Source: an uncultured Lachnospiraceae bacterium
Lineage (GTDB): Bacteria; Bacillota; Clostridia; Lachnospirales; Lachnospiraceae
Reading direction: 5' to 3'
Assembly (NCBI GenBank): GCA_944380185.1
Contig: CALWGV010000010.1
Span: 1-52,302 of the forward strand
DNA: 52,302 nucleotides
Shown here piece after piece: positions 42,639 through 50,438 of the stretch. Within the stretch, counting starts at the first letter, position 1; each line of letters opens with the position of its first letter. A program made the position numbers and the translations under genes. Below the pieces are notes generated by a model. The model was not told where the DNA came from. It ran no database searches and worked only from the letters and a program-made list of their open reading frames with translations.

Positions 42639-43049
42639 ATGCAGTACGAATGCAGAATAACGGTGCTGGAGACAAAGGTGTTTCCGGAATTACAGGAGAG
42701 GTATCTTGCCGATCCCAAGTCGGGCGCCTGTCCGTTCTTTAAGGCGGGAGATACTTTTGTCCTCAGGAGGACGGCTGAGCAGGACGATTTTTATCACCTG
42801 ATGAACGGCAAATTCTGCGGCGAGGCCTGGGATGCCGTCAGCCGCTATGTCTATGCCGCTCTGCAGGGAGGCTCCATCATGAGAAAGTGGACCAATGACG
42901 ACCGCATGATGATTGCCTGCTGCAACGATGGGACGAGACCGGTGATCTTTAAGATCGAAAGGATCGACATCCCTGAATCGCCAGAGGAAGAAGAGTGGCT
43001 GGCCAGACAAAATTTCCGCAATGGAGCAGATGAGGCCTATACCGGGTAA
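42639..43049 (+). CDS. TIGR04076 family protein
   Basis: 136 residues, soluble. The family layout is visible: KVFPELQERYLADP, CPFFKAGDTFVL, FCGEAWDAVSRYVYAALQGG, then MIACCNDGTRPVIFKIERID. Conserved Cys residues (CPFF, KFCGEAWD, ACCNDG) suggest metal or redox chemistry, but the function is unknown in the family as I know it. It stands alone, with GGGAGG as ribosome site and no evident operon partner. Confidence 0.82.
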   Translation: MQYECRITVLETKVFPELQERYLADPKSGACPFFKAGDTFVLRRTAEQDDFYHLMNGKFCGEAWDAVSRYVYAALQGGSIMRKWTNDDRMMIACCNDGTRPVIFKIERIDIPESPEEEEWLARQNFRNGADEAYTG

Positions 43050-43152
43050 GACATATGGCGGACACGCGATCGGATGAGTATAGGATGAATATGGGTGGAA
43101 GAAAATTTACTGCCGGTTAATTTTTCAGCGCTTCCTGTTGATGAACGCTCAG

Positions 43153-43181
43153 TTGCCGCAGAAAGGGCGGGATGATACGAT
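43153..43181 (+). promoter_or_regulatory. Promoter of the XRE/TPR regulator
   Basis: TTGCCG (43153-43158), 17-base spacer, TACGAT (43176-43181) with TGA before it as an extended -10. Confidence 0.45.
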
Positions 43182-43216
43182 AAAAGTGCTAAAAATTAAA
43201 CGGAGGTGTCGGATAG

Positions 43217-44233
43217 GTGAGAATCAATGAAATAATCCGGGAGCGTCGTCTGGCCAAAAGCATGACCCAGGAGCAGGTGGCAGAGGCGCTGGGGGTGACT
43301 GCTCCGGCAGTAAATAAATGGGAAAAGGGAATATCCTGTCCTGACATAGCTTTGCTCGCGCCGCTGGCCAGGCTTTTGGGGACGGATCTCAATACGCTGT
43401 TCTCTTTCCGGGAGGAGCTGAGTGCGCAGGAGATCGCTCTGTTTCTCAATCATCTGTCGGAGATCAAGGAGACGGAAGGCTGGGAGAAAGCCTGTGAGAC
43501 GGCAAGAGAAAAGCTTCGGGAATATCCCTCCTGCGATCTGCTGATTTTGAACACAGCCCTGTGGCTGGATGGGACTTCGGTTTTAGAAAATCGTCCAGAA
43601 GAGACAGAGCCGCTGTACAGACAGATAATGGATAGTTCCAATGAACAGGTCCGCAGCCAGGCCAGGTCCATGCTGATATCCAAGTACAGACAGAGAGAGG
43701 AGTATGAGAAGGCTGAGGAGCTGATCCAATCTCTGCCGGATGAAAACTGCGTGGATAAGAAGCTGCTGTGGATTAATCTTTGCATTGATCAGGGGAAAAT
43801 GGAAGAGGCTTCCAGGAAGGCGGAGGAGAAACTTTTGCTTGCAGCCGGCCAGCTGCAGACAATTCTTCTCACCTTGATGGAGATCGCGCTGAAGGAGGGA
43901 CGGCCGGAGGATGCCCGGCATATTGCAGACGTCTCTGAAGGGACTGCCAGGCTTCTGGAATCGTGGGAATTCAATTTCTATACGGCTCATTTTCAGCTCT
44001 ATATGGCATTGAAGGATAAAGCAAATTGCCTCAGGGTGTGGGAACTAATGATGAGGGCTTTGACGCAGGAGTGGAAGCCCAGCGAATCTCCCCTCTATCG
44101 TCATATACAGCAGAAGGAGGCGAAAGATTGGGGCTTGACAATGAAAAGGACACTAAGCCGACTCATGGAAGAGGACGAAGAGGCTGAATTTCTGAGAGAA
44201 GATGAGAGATGGAAAGAGCTTGATTTTTCATGA
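43217..44233 (+). CDS. XRE-family regulator with TPR-like C-terminal domain
   Basis: 338 residues from a GTG start (GGAGG ten bases upstream). N-terminal helix-turn-helix: ERRLAKSMTQEQVAEALGVT followed by APAVNKWEKGISCPDIALLA (about residues 9-50). The rest is helical, with repeated Glu/Leu-rich units (YEKAEELIQSLPDENC, MEEASRKAEEKLLLAAGQ, GRPEDARHIADVSEGTAR) that resemble tetratricopeptide repeats. Such XRE-TPR proteins are often peptide-responsive regulators or stand-alone helix-turn-helix sensors. No target is evident nearby, and no small secreted peptide gene was found beside it. Confidence 0.85.
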   Translation: MRINEIIRERRLAKSMTQEQVAEALGVTAPAVNKWEKGISCPDIALLAPLARLLGTDLNTLFSFREELSAQEIALFLNHLSEIKETEGWEKACETAREKLREYPSCDLLILNTALWLDGTSVLENRPEETEPLYRQIMDSSNEQVRSQARSMLISKYRQREEYEKAEELIQSLPDENCVDKKLLWINLCIDQGKMEEASRKAEEKLLLAAGQLQTILLTLMEIALKEGRPEDARHIADVSEGTARLLESWEFNFYTAHFQLYMALKDKANCLRVWELMMRALTQEWKPSESPLYRHIQQKEAKDWGLTMKRTLSRLMEEDEEAEFLREDERWKELDFS

Positions 44234-44359
44234 TGATGCCGAAGGAGAGGCTGGCGGTCTGGTTTCTCATCTGGGAAATGGATTTTTTGCAGCCTTCGCG
44301 GCGGATGGTGACTATGTCACATAACGGGCATTTGGGCGGTATTATTGCCGGAAACGGCC

Positions 44360-44388
44360 TTGACACAGAGGATAAACTCCTGTAGAAT
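44360..44388 (+). promoter_or_regulatory. Strong promoter of the SDR gene
   Basis: TTGACA (44360-44365), 17-base spacer, TAGAAT (44383-44388). A small GAAA-capped stem (GCCG-GAAA-CGGC) lies directly upstream at 44347-44358. Confidence 0.75.
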
Positions 44389-44446
44389 CGGAGATGAAAC
44401 AGAAATAATAATCATTACTGATTTTAAAGTTTAGAGAGGTGATACT

Positions 44447-45190
44447 ATGTTAAAAGGGAAAGTGGCAGTGGTAACCGGCGGTACCAGAGGAATCGGCCTG
44501 GCGATTGTGAAAAAATTTCTGGACAACGGGGCGAAGGTGGCTCTGTGCGGTTCCCGTCAGGAGACGGTGGACAAGGCGCTGGAGGAGCTTCTGGAAAACT
44601 ATCCGCAGGAATCCGTGATGGGACTCTGGCCGGATCTGTCGGATGAGAAGGCCGTAGCGCAGGCCTTCAGTCAGGTGAAGGAGCGTTTTGGAAGACTGGA
44701 TATTCTGGCAAACAATGCCGGGGTCTCCTCCAGCACCAGCATTTATGATTATCAGCCCGGCGAATTTGAAAAGATTATTCGCCTCAATGTCAATGCGGTT
44801 TTTGTCTGCGCCCAGGCGGCGGCCCGGATGATGAAGGAGCAGGGAGGCGGCGTAATCATCAATACCAGTTCCATGGTAAGCCTGTACGGCCAGTCTTCGG
44901 GCTGCGGCTATCCGGCGTCCAAATTCGCGGTCAATGGCCTGACCAAATCCCTGGCCAGGGAGCTGGGAAAGGACCACATTCGGGTAAACGCCGTTGCTCC
45001 TGGCATCACCCGGACCGATATGGTGGCGGCTCTGCCGGATGAGATGATTAAGCCGCTCATGGCGGCGATTCCCCTGGGCCGTGTGGGCGAGCCGGAGGAC
45101 ATTGCCAATGCTTTTCTGTTTCTGGCCAGCGACATGGCCAGTTATGTGACGGGAGAGATCCTGTCTGTGGACGGAGCCATGATGGTGTAA
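44447..45190 (+). CDS. Short-chain dehydrogenase/reductase (FabG/BaiA-like)
   Basis: 247-residue NAD(P)-dependent oxidoreductase. Cofactor motif TGGTRGIG (residues 10-17), NNAGVSS, catalytic Ser in NTSSMVSLYG, and YPASK with Tyr and Lys. The C-terminal GEILSVDGAMMV is typical SDR. Several blocks (IVKKFLDNGAKVALCG, ELLENYPQESVMGLWPDLSD, GYPASKFAVNGLTKSLAREL) resemble BaiA-type 3-alpha-hydroxysteroid dehydrogenases of gut clostridia as I remember them, but FabG-like 3-oxoacyl reductase or a sugar-alcohol dehydrogenase is equally possible. Monocistronic between a strong promoter and a terminator. Confidence 0.88.
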   Translation: MLKGKVAVVTGGTRGIGLAIVKKFLDNGAKVALCGSRQETVDKALEELLENYPQESVMGLWPDLSDEKAVAQAFSQVKERFGRLDILANNAGVSSSTSIYDYQPGEFEKIIRLNVNAVFVCAQAAARMMKEQGGGVIINTSSMVSLYGQSSGCGYPASKFAVNGLTKSLARELGKDHIRVNAVAPGITRTDMVAALPDEMIKPLMAAIPLGRVGEPEDIANAFLFLASDMASYVTGEILSVDGAMMV

Positions 45191-45220
45191 GCGGCCAGGA
45201 CATTTGCAGATAGTCAAATA

Positions 45221-45271
45221 AAAGGGATATTTTCTGATAACCGGAACGGGGATCGGGGGATGTCCCTTTTT
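45221..45271 (+). terminator. Terminator after the SDR gene
   Basis: AAAGGGATAT pairs with ATGTCCCTTT (one wobble) around a 29-base spacer and ends in TTTTT. Confidence 0.6.
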
Positions 45272-45330
45272 CGTAAACAGGGTGCGGTAAAAAACAGCAA
45301 TTTTCTTTATAAGGTGAGCATTTATAAAAA

Positions 45331-45359
45331 TTTATATTGCAGGAAGAAGGGTGTATACT
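45331..45359 (+). promoter_or_regulatory. Promoter of the DUF1638 gene
   Basis: TTTATA (45331-45336), 17-base spacer, TATACT (45354-45359) in an AT-rich stretch. Confidence 0.45.
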
Positions 45360-45433
45360 AAGCTTATCGTGAAGCTTCCCGGACAGGGACCGCCAATGCT
45401 TTGGGAAAGCAAAAATGGGGAGGAACCATACTG

Positions 45434-46132
45434 ATGAAAAGCAGAAAATATATAGCGTGTCAGATCTATAAGCCTTATTTGGAACGAATCCTGAAAGAGG
45501 AGAAGCTGTGCGCCGAAGTGGAATATGTGGATATCGAGGCGCATAATGAACCGCGGAAACTGCGGGAAACTTTGCAGGAACGGATTGATGCAAACCAGGA
45601 TAAGGATGAGATTGTTCTGCTGTACGGAATCTGCGGAAATGCAGCAGAGGGACTGCGGTCCGAGAAAAGCGAATTGATCCTGTTTCGCGTACACGACTGT
45701 CTGGCTGTGCTTTTGGGAAGCAACATTCGATATCAGGAAATGATTGAGATCCATAAGGTGGGGCAGTGGAAATGCGAGGGAAACTATTCGGTATATTTGC
45801 AGCGGTACGGCCGGCAGTATTATGAGTACGTAAGGCGGTACGGGGAGGATAACGCCCGCTATATCATGTCGGTATTAAACCCGGAGCCGGATCGGACAGA
45901 CTATATTTGCTTTGGAACGGATGAGGACCGGGAGAATATCCGTCATCTGCGGCAGACAAAAGAGGTGACGGTATGGGAAGGGGATATGCAGCTTTTAAAA
46001 GACATGATGCTGCAGAGGGCAAACGATATGATTTTGCATGTGAAAGCGGGCGGCAGCATTCACTGCATTTATGATTACGAAACGGTAATGCAGGAACGGC
46101 GAGGGCCGTGTCATGGTAAAAAGCACCGATAG
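45434..46132 (+). CDS. DUF1638 domain-containing protein
   Basis: 232 residues. The family motifs are present: IACQIYKPYLERIL at the start, VLLYGICGNAAEGLRS, LILFRVHDCLAVLLGSN (HDC motif) and YICFGTDEDRENIRHL later. DUF1638 proteins are usually found with corrinoid-dependent methyltransferase systems; none is seen here, so this copy is isolated. The conserved Cys, His and Asp residues suggest a metal or small-molecule site. ATG 45434 follows GGGGAGG with ten bases between; it could start earlier but without a better ribosome site. Confidence 0.78.
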   Translation: MKSRKYIACQIYKPYLERILKEEKLCAEVEYVDIEAHNEPRKLRETLQERIDANQDKDEIVLLYGICGNAAEGLRSEKSELILFRVHDCLAVLLGSNIRYQEMIEIHKVGQWKCEGNYSVYLQRYGRQYYEYVRRYGEDNARYIMSVLNPEPDRTDYICFGTDEDRENIRHLRQTKEVTVWEGDMQLLKDMMLQRANDMILHVKAGGSIHCIYDYETVMQERRGPCHGKKHR

Positions 46133-46136
46133 AATT

Positions 46137-46172
46137 TGAATATTTATACAAGAATTTATGAATATTTATTCT
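46137..46172 (+). promoter_or_regulatory. Two ARG-box-like sites (candidate ArgR operator)
   Basis: TGAATATTTATACA (46137-46150) and TGAATATTTATTCT (46159-46172) each match the ArgR consensus TGAATwwwwATTCA at all but one position. They are 22 bases apart, close to the 21-base spacing of known ARG-box pairs. The second overlaps the -35 of the transporter promoter. Confidence 0.5.
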
Positions 46173-46200
46173 TGCGTTTTTCTCTTCTCTATGCTATAGT
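46172..46200 (+). promoter_or_regulatory. Promoter of the second amino-acid ABC importer
   Basis: TTGCGT (46172-46177), 17-base spacer, TATAGT (46195-46200), preceded by TGC as an extended -10. Confidence 0.5.
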
Positions 46201-46324
46201 ATAAACCAATCAGCGGGGAGCTGCATTCTTCCCGATAAAATTTGATAAGGAAAAGCTGGAAAAGGCCGAAGAAAAACGCAAGATAGGAGACATGAAAGGC
46301 AAAGCCCGGCGGGAGGAGAGAAAA

Positions 46325-47212
46325 ATGAAAAAACTCATAGCTTTATGCATGGCAATGCTGTTGGCCGTATCGATGATCGGCTGCGGCGGAAACGAGGAGA
46401 CGACAGCGGCGCAGACCCAGGCGGCCGGCGGCGAGGAAACGGTCCAGGCGGTCAAGGTTATTCCCATTGACCTGACGGAAGAGGAATATGCTTTCGGTGT
46501 GGATAAAACACAGCCGGAGCTGCTGGAGCAGGTGAACGCTTTTATTGCCAAGATTCAGGAGGACGGCACCCTGGATGAAATCTTCAATAAATATTTTGGC
46601 GACGGCGAGCCCACCCCTGTCGTTTCCGCAGAGCTTGACGAGTCCAAGGATCAGCTGGTGGTTGCGACCAATGCAGCTTTTGAGCCTTTCGAGTATATGG
46701 ATGGCGACAGCTACCTGGGCATCGACATGGAGATTGCAGCCCTCCTTGCCGAGGAACTGGGGCAGGAGCTGGTAATTCAGAATATGGAATTTGACGCGGT
46801 CTGCCTCTCCGTGGGACAGCAGAGATGCGATATCGCCATGGCTGGTCTGACGGTCAACGCCGAGAGAGAAGAGTATGTGACCTTCTCCGACACCTATTAT
46901 CAGGCGTCCCAGAGGCTGATCACCACCGGTGATGACACCACCTTTGATGCCTGCACCGACGCTGCTTCCGTGGAAGAGATTCTGGCGGGCCTAAGCTCTT
47001 CCGATAAGATCGGTGTGCAGAGAGGCACTACCGGCCAGTACTATGTGGAGGGCGATGAGGATTGGGGATTCGCGGGACTTCCCGCCGAATGCGTGCCCTA
47101 CGCCAATGGCTCCCTGGCGGTTCAGGACTTGATCAACGGCAACCTCACCTATGTGATCATTGACGCGGCTCCGGCTGACTGTATCACCGAGGCGCTCAAT
47201 GAGGTGCAGTGA
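46325..47212 (+). CDS. Amino-acid ABC transporter substrate-binding lipoprotein with apparently circularly permuted fold
   Basis: 295 residues with lipobox MIGC (Cys20). After a linker, residues 43-92 (VKVIPIDLTEEEYAFGV ... DEIFNKYFG) are what normally closes an SBP_bac_3 protein: the last strand and two helices of lobe 1. Only then, from about residue 110, comes the usual beginning (LVVATNAAFEPFEY, GIDMEIAALLAEELG), followed by lobe 2 (CDIAMAGLTVNAEREEYVTFSD). The protein stops at VIIDAAPADCITEALNEVQ, exactly where the missing terminal segment would follow. The binding protein at 7955 in this window has the normal order. Start ATG 46325 has GGAGGAG. It precedes the permease and ATPase genes. 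Confidence 0.9.
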   Translation: MKKLIALCMAMLLAVSMIGCGGNEETTAAQTQAAGGEETVQAVKVIPIDLTEEEYAFGVDKTQPELLEQVNAFIAKIQEDGTLDEIFNKYFGDGEPTPVVSAELDESKDQLVVATNAAFEPFEYMDGDSYLGIDMEIAALLAEELGQELVIQNMEFDAVCLSVGQQRCDIAMAGLTVNAEREEYVTFSDTYYQASQRLITTGDDTTFDACTDAASVEEILAGLSSSDKIGVQRGTTGQYYVEGDEDWGFAGLPAECVPYANGSLAVQDLINGNLTYVIIDAAPADCITEALNEVQ

Positions 47213-47261
47213 ACGGCTGCGTCATCACGGTAAGAACAGCGGATAGAATATCAGACAGACT

Positions 47262-47295
47262 AAAAAGCGGGCAGAAAAAAGGCTGCCCGCTTTTT
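47262..47295 (+). terminator. Intra-operon terminator between binding protein and permease
   Basis: A perfect 13-base-pair stem (AAAAAGCGGGCAG with CTGCCCGCTTTTT) around 8 bases and ending in T5. It lies between the binding-protein and permease genes, so most transcripts would end after the binding protein, giving it an excess over the membrane parts. Confidence 0.85.
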
Positions 47296-47318
47296 AACCG
47301 GCAGAGTCAGGTGGTAAT

Positions 47319-48029
47319 ATGGGAGATTTCGGACGAAAAATAGAACGTTTTCTGGAAGTTTTTATTGAGAAAAACGGATATGTCAGGGTGCTGAACGGCC
47401 TGCAGAACACCCTGCTTATTGCGGTGACCGGCCTGCTGATCGGCATAGTGATCGGCACGCTGATCGCAACGGTGCGGGTGGTGCCTAAATATAAAAGGCT
47501 GCCCCGCGTCTTAAATGGATTTTGCAGCTTTTACGTAGGGCTGTTTCGCGGGACACCTATGGTGGTGCAGCTGCTGGTTTTTTATTATGTGCTGCTGCCC
47601 CTTTTGGATATCAATATGACCGGCGTGCAGGTATCCATGATGGTGTTCGGCTTAAACAGCGGAGCCTATATCTCGGAGATCATGCGGAGCGGCATTCAGT
47701 CGGTGGATCCGGGTCAGCTGGAGGCGGGCCGGGCCGTGGGTCTCAGCTTTCACACCAGCATGATGAAAATTGTGATTCCCCAGGCGGTGAAAAATATTCT
47801 GCCCACCCTGGGCAACGAATTTATCTCGCTGATCAAGGAGACCTCGGTGGTGAGCTTCGTAGGGGCGGCCGACCTGTATGTGGCCTTCAGCTATATCGGC
47901 AGCAACAGCTATGAGTTTATGGTGCCTTATCTGGTGATGGCCCTGATCTATATCGTGCTGGTGATGCTCATTTCTCTGATGATACGATGGATGGAAAGGA
48001 GCCTGAAGAAGAGTGATAGACGTAATTGA
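47319..48029 (+). CDS. Polar amino-acid ABC transporter permease (second importer)
   Basis: 236-residue PAAT permease: [20 protein letters not shown] at the first helix, [19 protein letters not shown], then the EAA-type loop [21 protein letters not shown] and [21 protein letters not shown]. The substrate is plausibly a basic or polar amino acid, in view of the ARG-box-like sites upstream of the operon. The gene overlaps the ATPase start by 17 bases, indicating tight translational coupling. Confidence 0.93.
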   Translation: MGDFGRKIERFLEVFIEKNGYVRVLNGLQNTLLIAVTGLLIGIVIGTLIATVRVVPKYKRLPRVLNGFCSFYVGLFRGTPMVVQLLVFYYVLLPLLDINMTGVQVSMMVFGLNSGAYISEIMRSGIQSVDPGQLEAGRAVGLSFHTSMMKIVIPQAVKNILPTLGNEFISLIKETSVVSFVGAADLYVAFSYIGSNSYEFMVPYLVMALIYIVLVMLISLMIRWMERSLKKSDRRN

Positions 48030-48843
48030 TCTGAAAAAAAGCTTTGACGGTGTGGAAGTCTTAAAGGGGATCAATGTGACCATCAACAAGGGCGATATCG
48101 TCGTGGTCATCGGCCCTTCCGGCTCCGGCAAGAGCACCTTCCTGCGCTGCTTAAACTGCATGGAGGATCCCACCAGCGGCAGCGTGATCTTTAATGGAGT
48201 GGATATCGCTGATATGAGCGTGGATATCAACATTCACCGCCGTCATATGGGAATGGTGTTCCAGCACTTTAATCTGTTCAACAATAAGACGGTAATCGAG
48301 AACATCATGCTGGCGCCGGTCTATACCCGCTGCCAGGAGTTAAACAAGGCGCGCCGCAGAAATGCCTGGCTGGGCGTGAAAAACCGTTTTGCCCCGGCGG
48401 ATAAGAAGGAGGAGCCGGTTCCGGTTGCCACCACCAAGGCGGAAATCAAAAAGGAAGCGAGGGAGGACGCCCTGCGTCTCTTAAAGCGAATCGGCCTGGA
48501 GGATAAGGCCGATGCTTATCCATCTACCCTGTCCGGCGGACAGAAGCAGAGGGTGGCGATTGTCCGGTCTCTGGCGATGAATCCGGATGTAATTCTGTTC
48601 GACGAGCCCACCAGCGCCCTGGACCCGGAGATGGTCGGCGAGGTGCTGGATCTGATGAAGGCCCTGGCTGATGAAGGAATGACCATGGTCATCGTCACCC
48701 ATGAGATGGGCTTTGCCAGAGAGGTAGCGACCAGAGTCCTCTTTATGGATGAGGGAGTCATCAAGGAGAGCGCTCCGCCGGAGGAGTTTTTTGCTCATCC
48801 GAAGAATCCCAGACTCCAGGAATTTTTATCCAAGGTACTGTAA
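48013..48843 (+). CDS. Polar amino-acid ABC transporter ATP-binding protein with inserted segment
   Basis: 276 residues from a GTG start inside the permease gene. Walker [14 protein letters not shown]-loop [17 protein letters not shown], signature [16 protein letters not shown], Walker [14 protein letters not shown] and H-loop [14 protein letters not shown]. It is about 25-30 residues longer than the ATPase at 7105; the extra charged stretch (around [20 protein letters not shown], residues about 116-135 and on to about 150) falls in the helical domain between Q-loop and signature. Everything needed for ATP hydrolysis is intact. Confidence 0.94.
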   Translation: MIDVIDLKKSFDGVEVLKGINVTINKGDIVVVIGPSGSGKSTFLRCLNCMEDPTSGSVIFNGVDIADMSVDINIHRRHMGMVFQHFNLFNNKTVIENIMLAPVYTRCQELNKARRRNAWLGVKNRFAPADKKEEPVPVATTKAEIKKEAREDALRLLKRIGLEDKADAYPSTLSGGQKQRVAIVRSLAMNPDVILFDEPTSALDPEMVGEVLDLMKALADEGMTMVIVTHEMGFAREVATRVLFMDEGVIKESAPPEEFFAHPKNPRLQEFLSKVL

Positions 48844-48860
48844 AAGCACAGACGATAAAG

Positions 48861-48907
48861 ACAGAGCGGTACAGCCGGCGGGTCCGGCGGCGTACCGCTC
48901 TGTTTTT
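48861..48907 (+). terminator. Terminator of the second amino-acid importer
   Basis: ACAGAGCGGTAC pairs perfectly with GTACCGCTCTGT, with an inner GCCGG-CCGGC helix, then TTTTA. Confidence 0.88.
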
Positions 48908-48910
48908 ACA

Positions 48911-48939
48911 TTGCCTCGCTGCCGGATTTGTGATAGAAT
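48911..48939 (+). promoter_or_regulatory. hisH promoter
   Basis: TTGCCT (48911-48916), 17-base spacer, TAGAAT (48934-48939) preceded by TGA as an extended -10. Confidence 0.6.
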
Positions 48940-48984
48940 AAAAAACAGTATTTAGACGGGCAGCGGCAGAAAAGAGGCGATGCG

Positions 48985-49590
48985 ATGATAGCGGTCATAG
49001 ATTACGATGCAGGCAACTTAAAGAGTGTGGAGAAGGCTCTGGCCTATCTCGGCCAGCAGCCGATGGCAACCAGAGAGCCGGAGACGATCCTTGCAGCGGA
49101 CAAGGTAATTTTGCCGGGAGTAGGTTCCTTTGGCGATGCAATGAGCCGACTTCGGGAGTACGGCCTGGAGGAAACGATTCGGCAGGTGACCAAAAGGGGT
49201 ACGCCGTTCTTAGGAATTTGCCTGGGACTGCAGCTTCTTTTTGAAGAGAGTGAGGAGAGCCCAGGCGTGAAGGGGCTGGGACTGATAAGGGGGAGAGTGT
49301 CTCGCATACCTGAAGCGCCGGGACTCAAGATCCCCCATATCGGATGGAATTCTCTGCGTCTCAGACCGGACAGCCGTTTGTTTCGCGGGATAAAAGACGG
49401 CTCCTATGTCTATTTTGTCCACTCATATTATGTGCAGCCGGAGAATCGGACAGCTGTGGCGGCAGAGACCGAATATGGGACTGTTCTTCCGGTGGCAGTG
49501 GAGAGGGGGAACCTTTTTGCCTGCCAGTTTCACCCGGAAAAAAGCGGTGAAGTGGGATTGCAGATTCTCCGCAATTTCGCGGCGCTGTAA
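48985..49590 (+). CDS. hisH: Imidazole glycerol phosphate synthase, glutamine amidotransferase subunit
   Basis: 201-residue class I glutaminase that passes ammonia to HisF for IGP and AICAR formation in histidine synthesis. Catalytic Cys79 (PFLGICLGLQLLF) and the His/Glu pair in FACQFHPEKSGEVG. The oxyanion strand PGVGSFGDAM is present. GAGG precedes the ATG by seven bases. It has its own promoter and is followed by hisF 87 bases later; no other his gene lies in the window. Confidence 0.96.
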   Translation: MIAVIDYDAGNLKSVEKALAYLGQQPMATREPETILAADKVILPGVGSFGDAMSRLREYGLEETIRQVTKRGTPFLGICLGLQLLFEESEESPGVKGLGLIRGRVSRIPEAPGLKIPHIGWNSLRLRPDSRLFRGIKDGSYVYFVHSYYVQPENRTAVAAETEYGTVLPVAVERGNLFACQFHPEKSGEVGLQILRNFAAL

Positions 49591-49677
49591 AAGGACTGTC
49601 CGAAAAGAATTATATTAAGAAAATCTTTTGTGGTATTTTGGCTGTGCAGCTGATATGATGGGAAGAAGAGGAATGCT

Positions 49678-50436
49678 ATGTATACCAAGCGAATCATACC
49701 CTGCCTGGATGTGACCGGTGGGCGGGTGGTAAAGGGAGTCAACTTTGTAGATCTCAGGGATGCCGGCGACCCGGTGGAGGTTGCGGCGGCTTATGATCAG
49801 GAAGGAGCCGATGAGCTGGTTTTTCTGGATATTACGGCCTCGTCGGACAATCGCCGTACGGTAGTGGATATGGTGGCCCGGGTGGCAGAACGGGTGTTTA
49901 TTCCGTTTACCGTGGGCGGCGGTATCCGCAGCGTAGAGGATTTTCGCCTGCTCCTCAGAGAAGGGGCCGATAAGATTTCCATCAATTCCTCGGCAATCAG
50001 CACGCCGCGGCTGATCAGCGATGCAGCGGACAAATTCGGCAGTCAATGCGTGGTGGTAGCCATTGATGCCAAAAGAAAGCCGGACGGCGGCTATACGGTA
50101 TACAAAAACGGCGGCCGCATCGATGTGGGGCTGGATGCCGTGGAGTGGGCCATGGAAGCGGAGAGACTGGGGGCAGGAGAGATATTGCTCACCAGTATGG
50201 ACTGCGACGGGACGAAGGGCGGATATGATAATGAGCTCACCGGTCTTGTGGCGGAGAATGTATCTATTCCGGTGATTGCATCGGGAGGGGCCGGCAGAGA
50301 AGAACATTTTTACGATGTGCTGACGGAGGGCAAGGCTGACGCCGCGCTGGCGGCTTCTCTGTTTCACTATAAGGAACTGAAGATAAAGGATTTGAAGCGC
50401 TATCTGGTGGACAGAGGTGTGAGTGTGAGGATTTAA
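49678..50436 (+). CDS. hisF: Imidazole glycerol phosphate synthase, cyclase subunit
   Basis: 252-residue TIM barrel. Catalytic Asp11 ([18 protein letters not shown]) and the second Asp in VVAIDAKRK. Phosphate-binding loops FTVGGGIRS and IASGGAGR are intact, as is [15 protein letters not shown]. It works with HisH in the fifth step of histidine synthesis and makes AICAR for purines. Ribosome site GAAGAGG precedes the ATG. The ung gene starts two bases after the stop. Confidence 0.96.
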   Translation: MYTKRIIPCLDVTGGRVVKGVNFVDLRDAGDPVEVAAAYDQEGADELVFLDITASSDNRRTVVDMVARVAERVFIPFTVGGGIRSVEDFRLLLREGADKISINSSAISTPRLISDAADKFGSQCVVVAIDAKRKPDGGYTVYKNGGRIDVGLDAVEWAMEAERLGAGEILLTSMDCDGTKGGYDNELTGLVAENVSIPVIASGGAGREEHFYDVLTEGKADAALAASLFHYKELKIKDLKRYLVDRGVSVRI

Positions 50437-50438
50437 TT

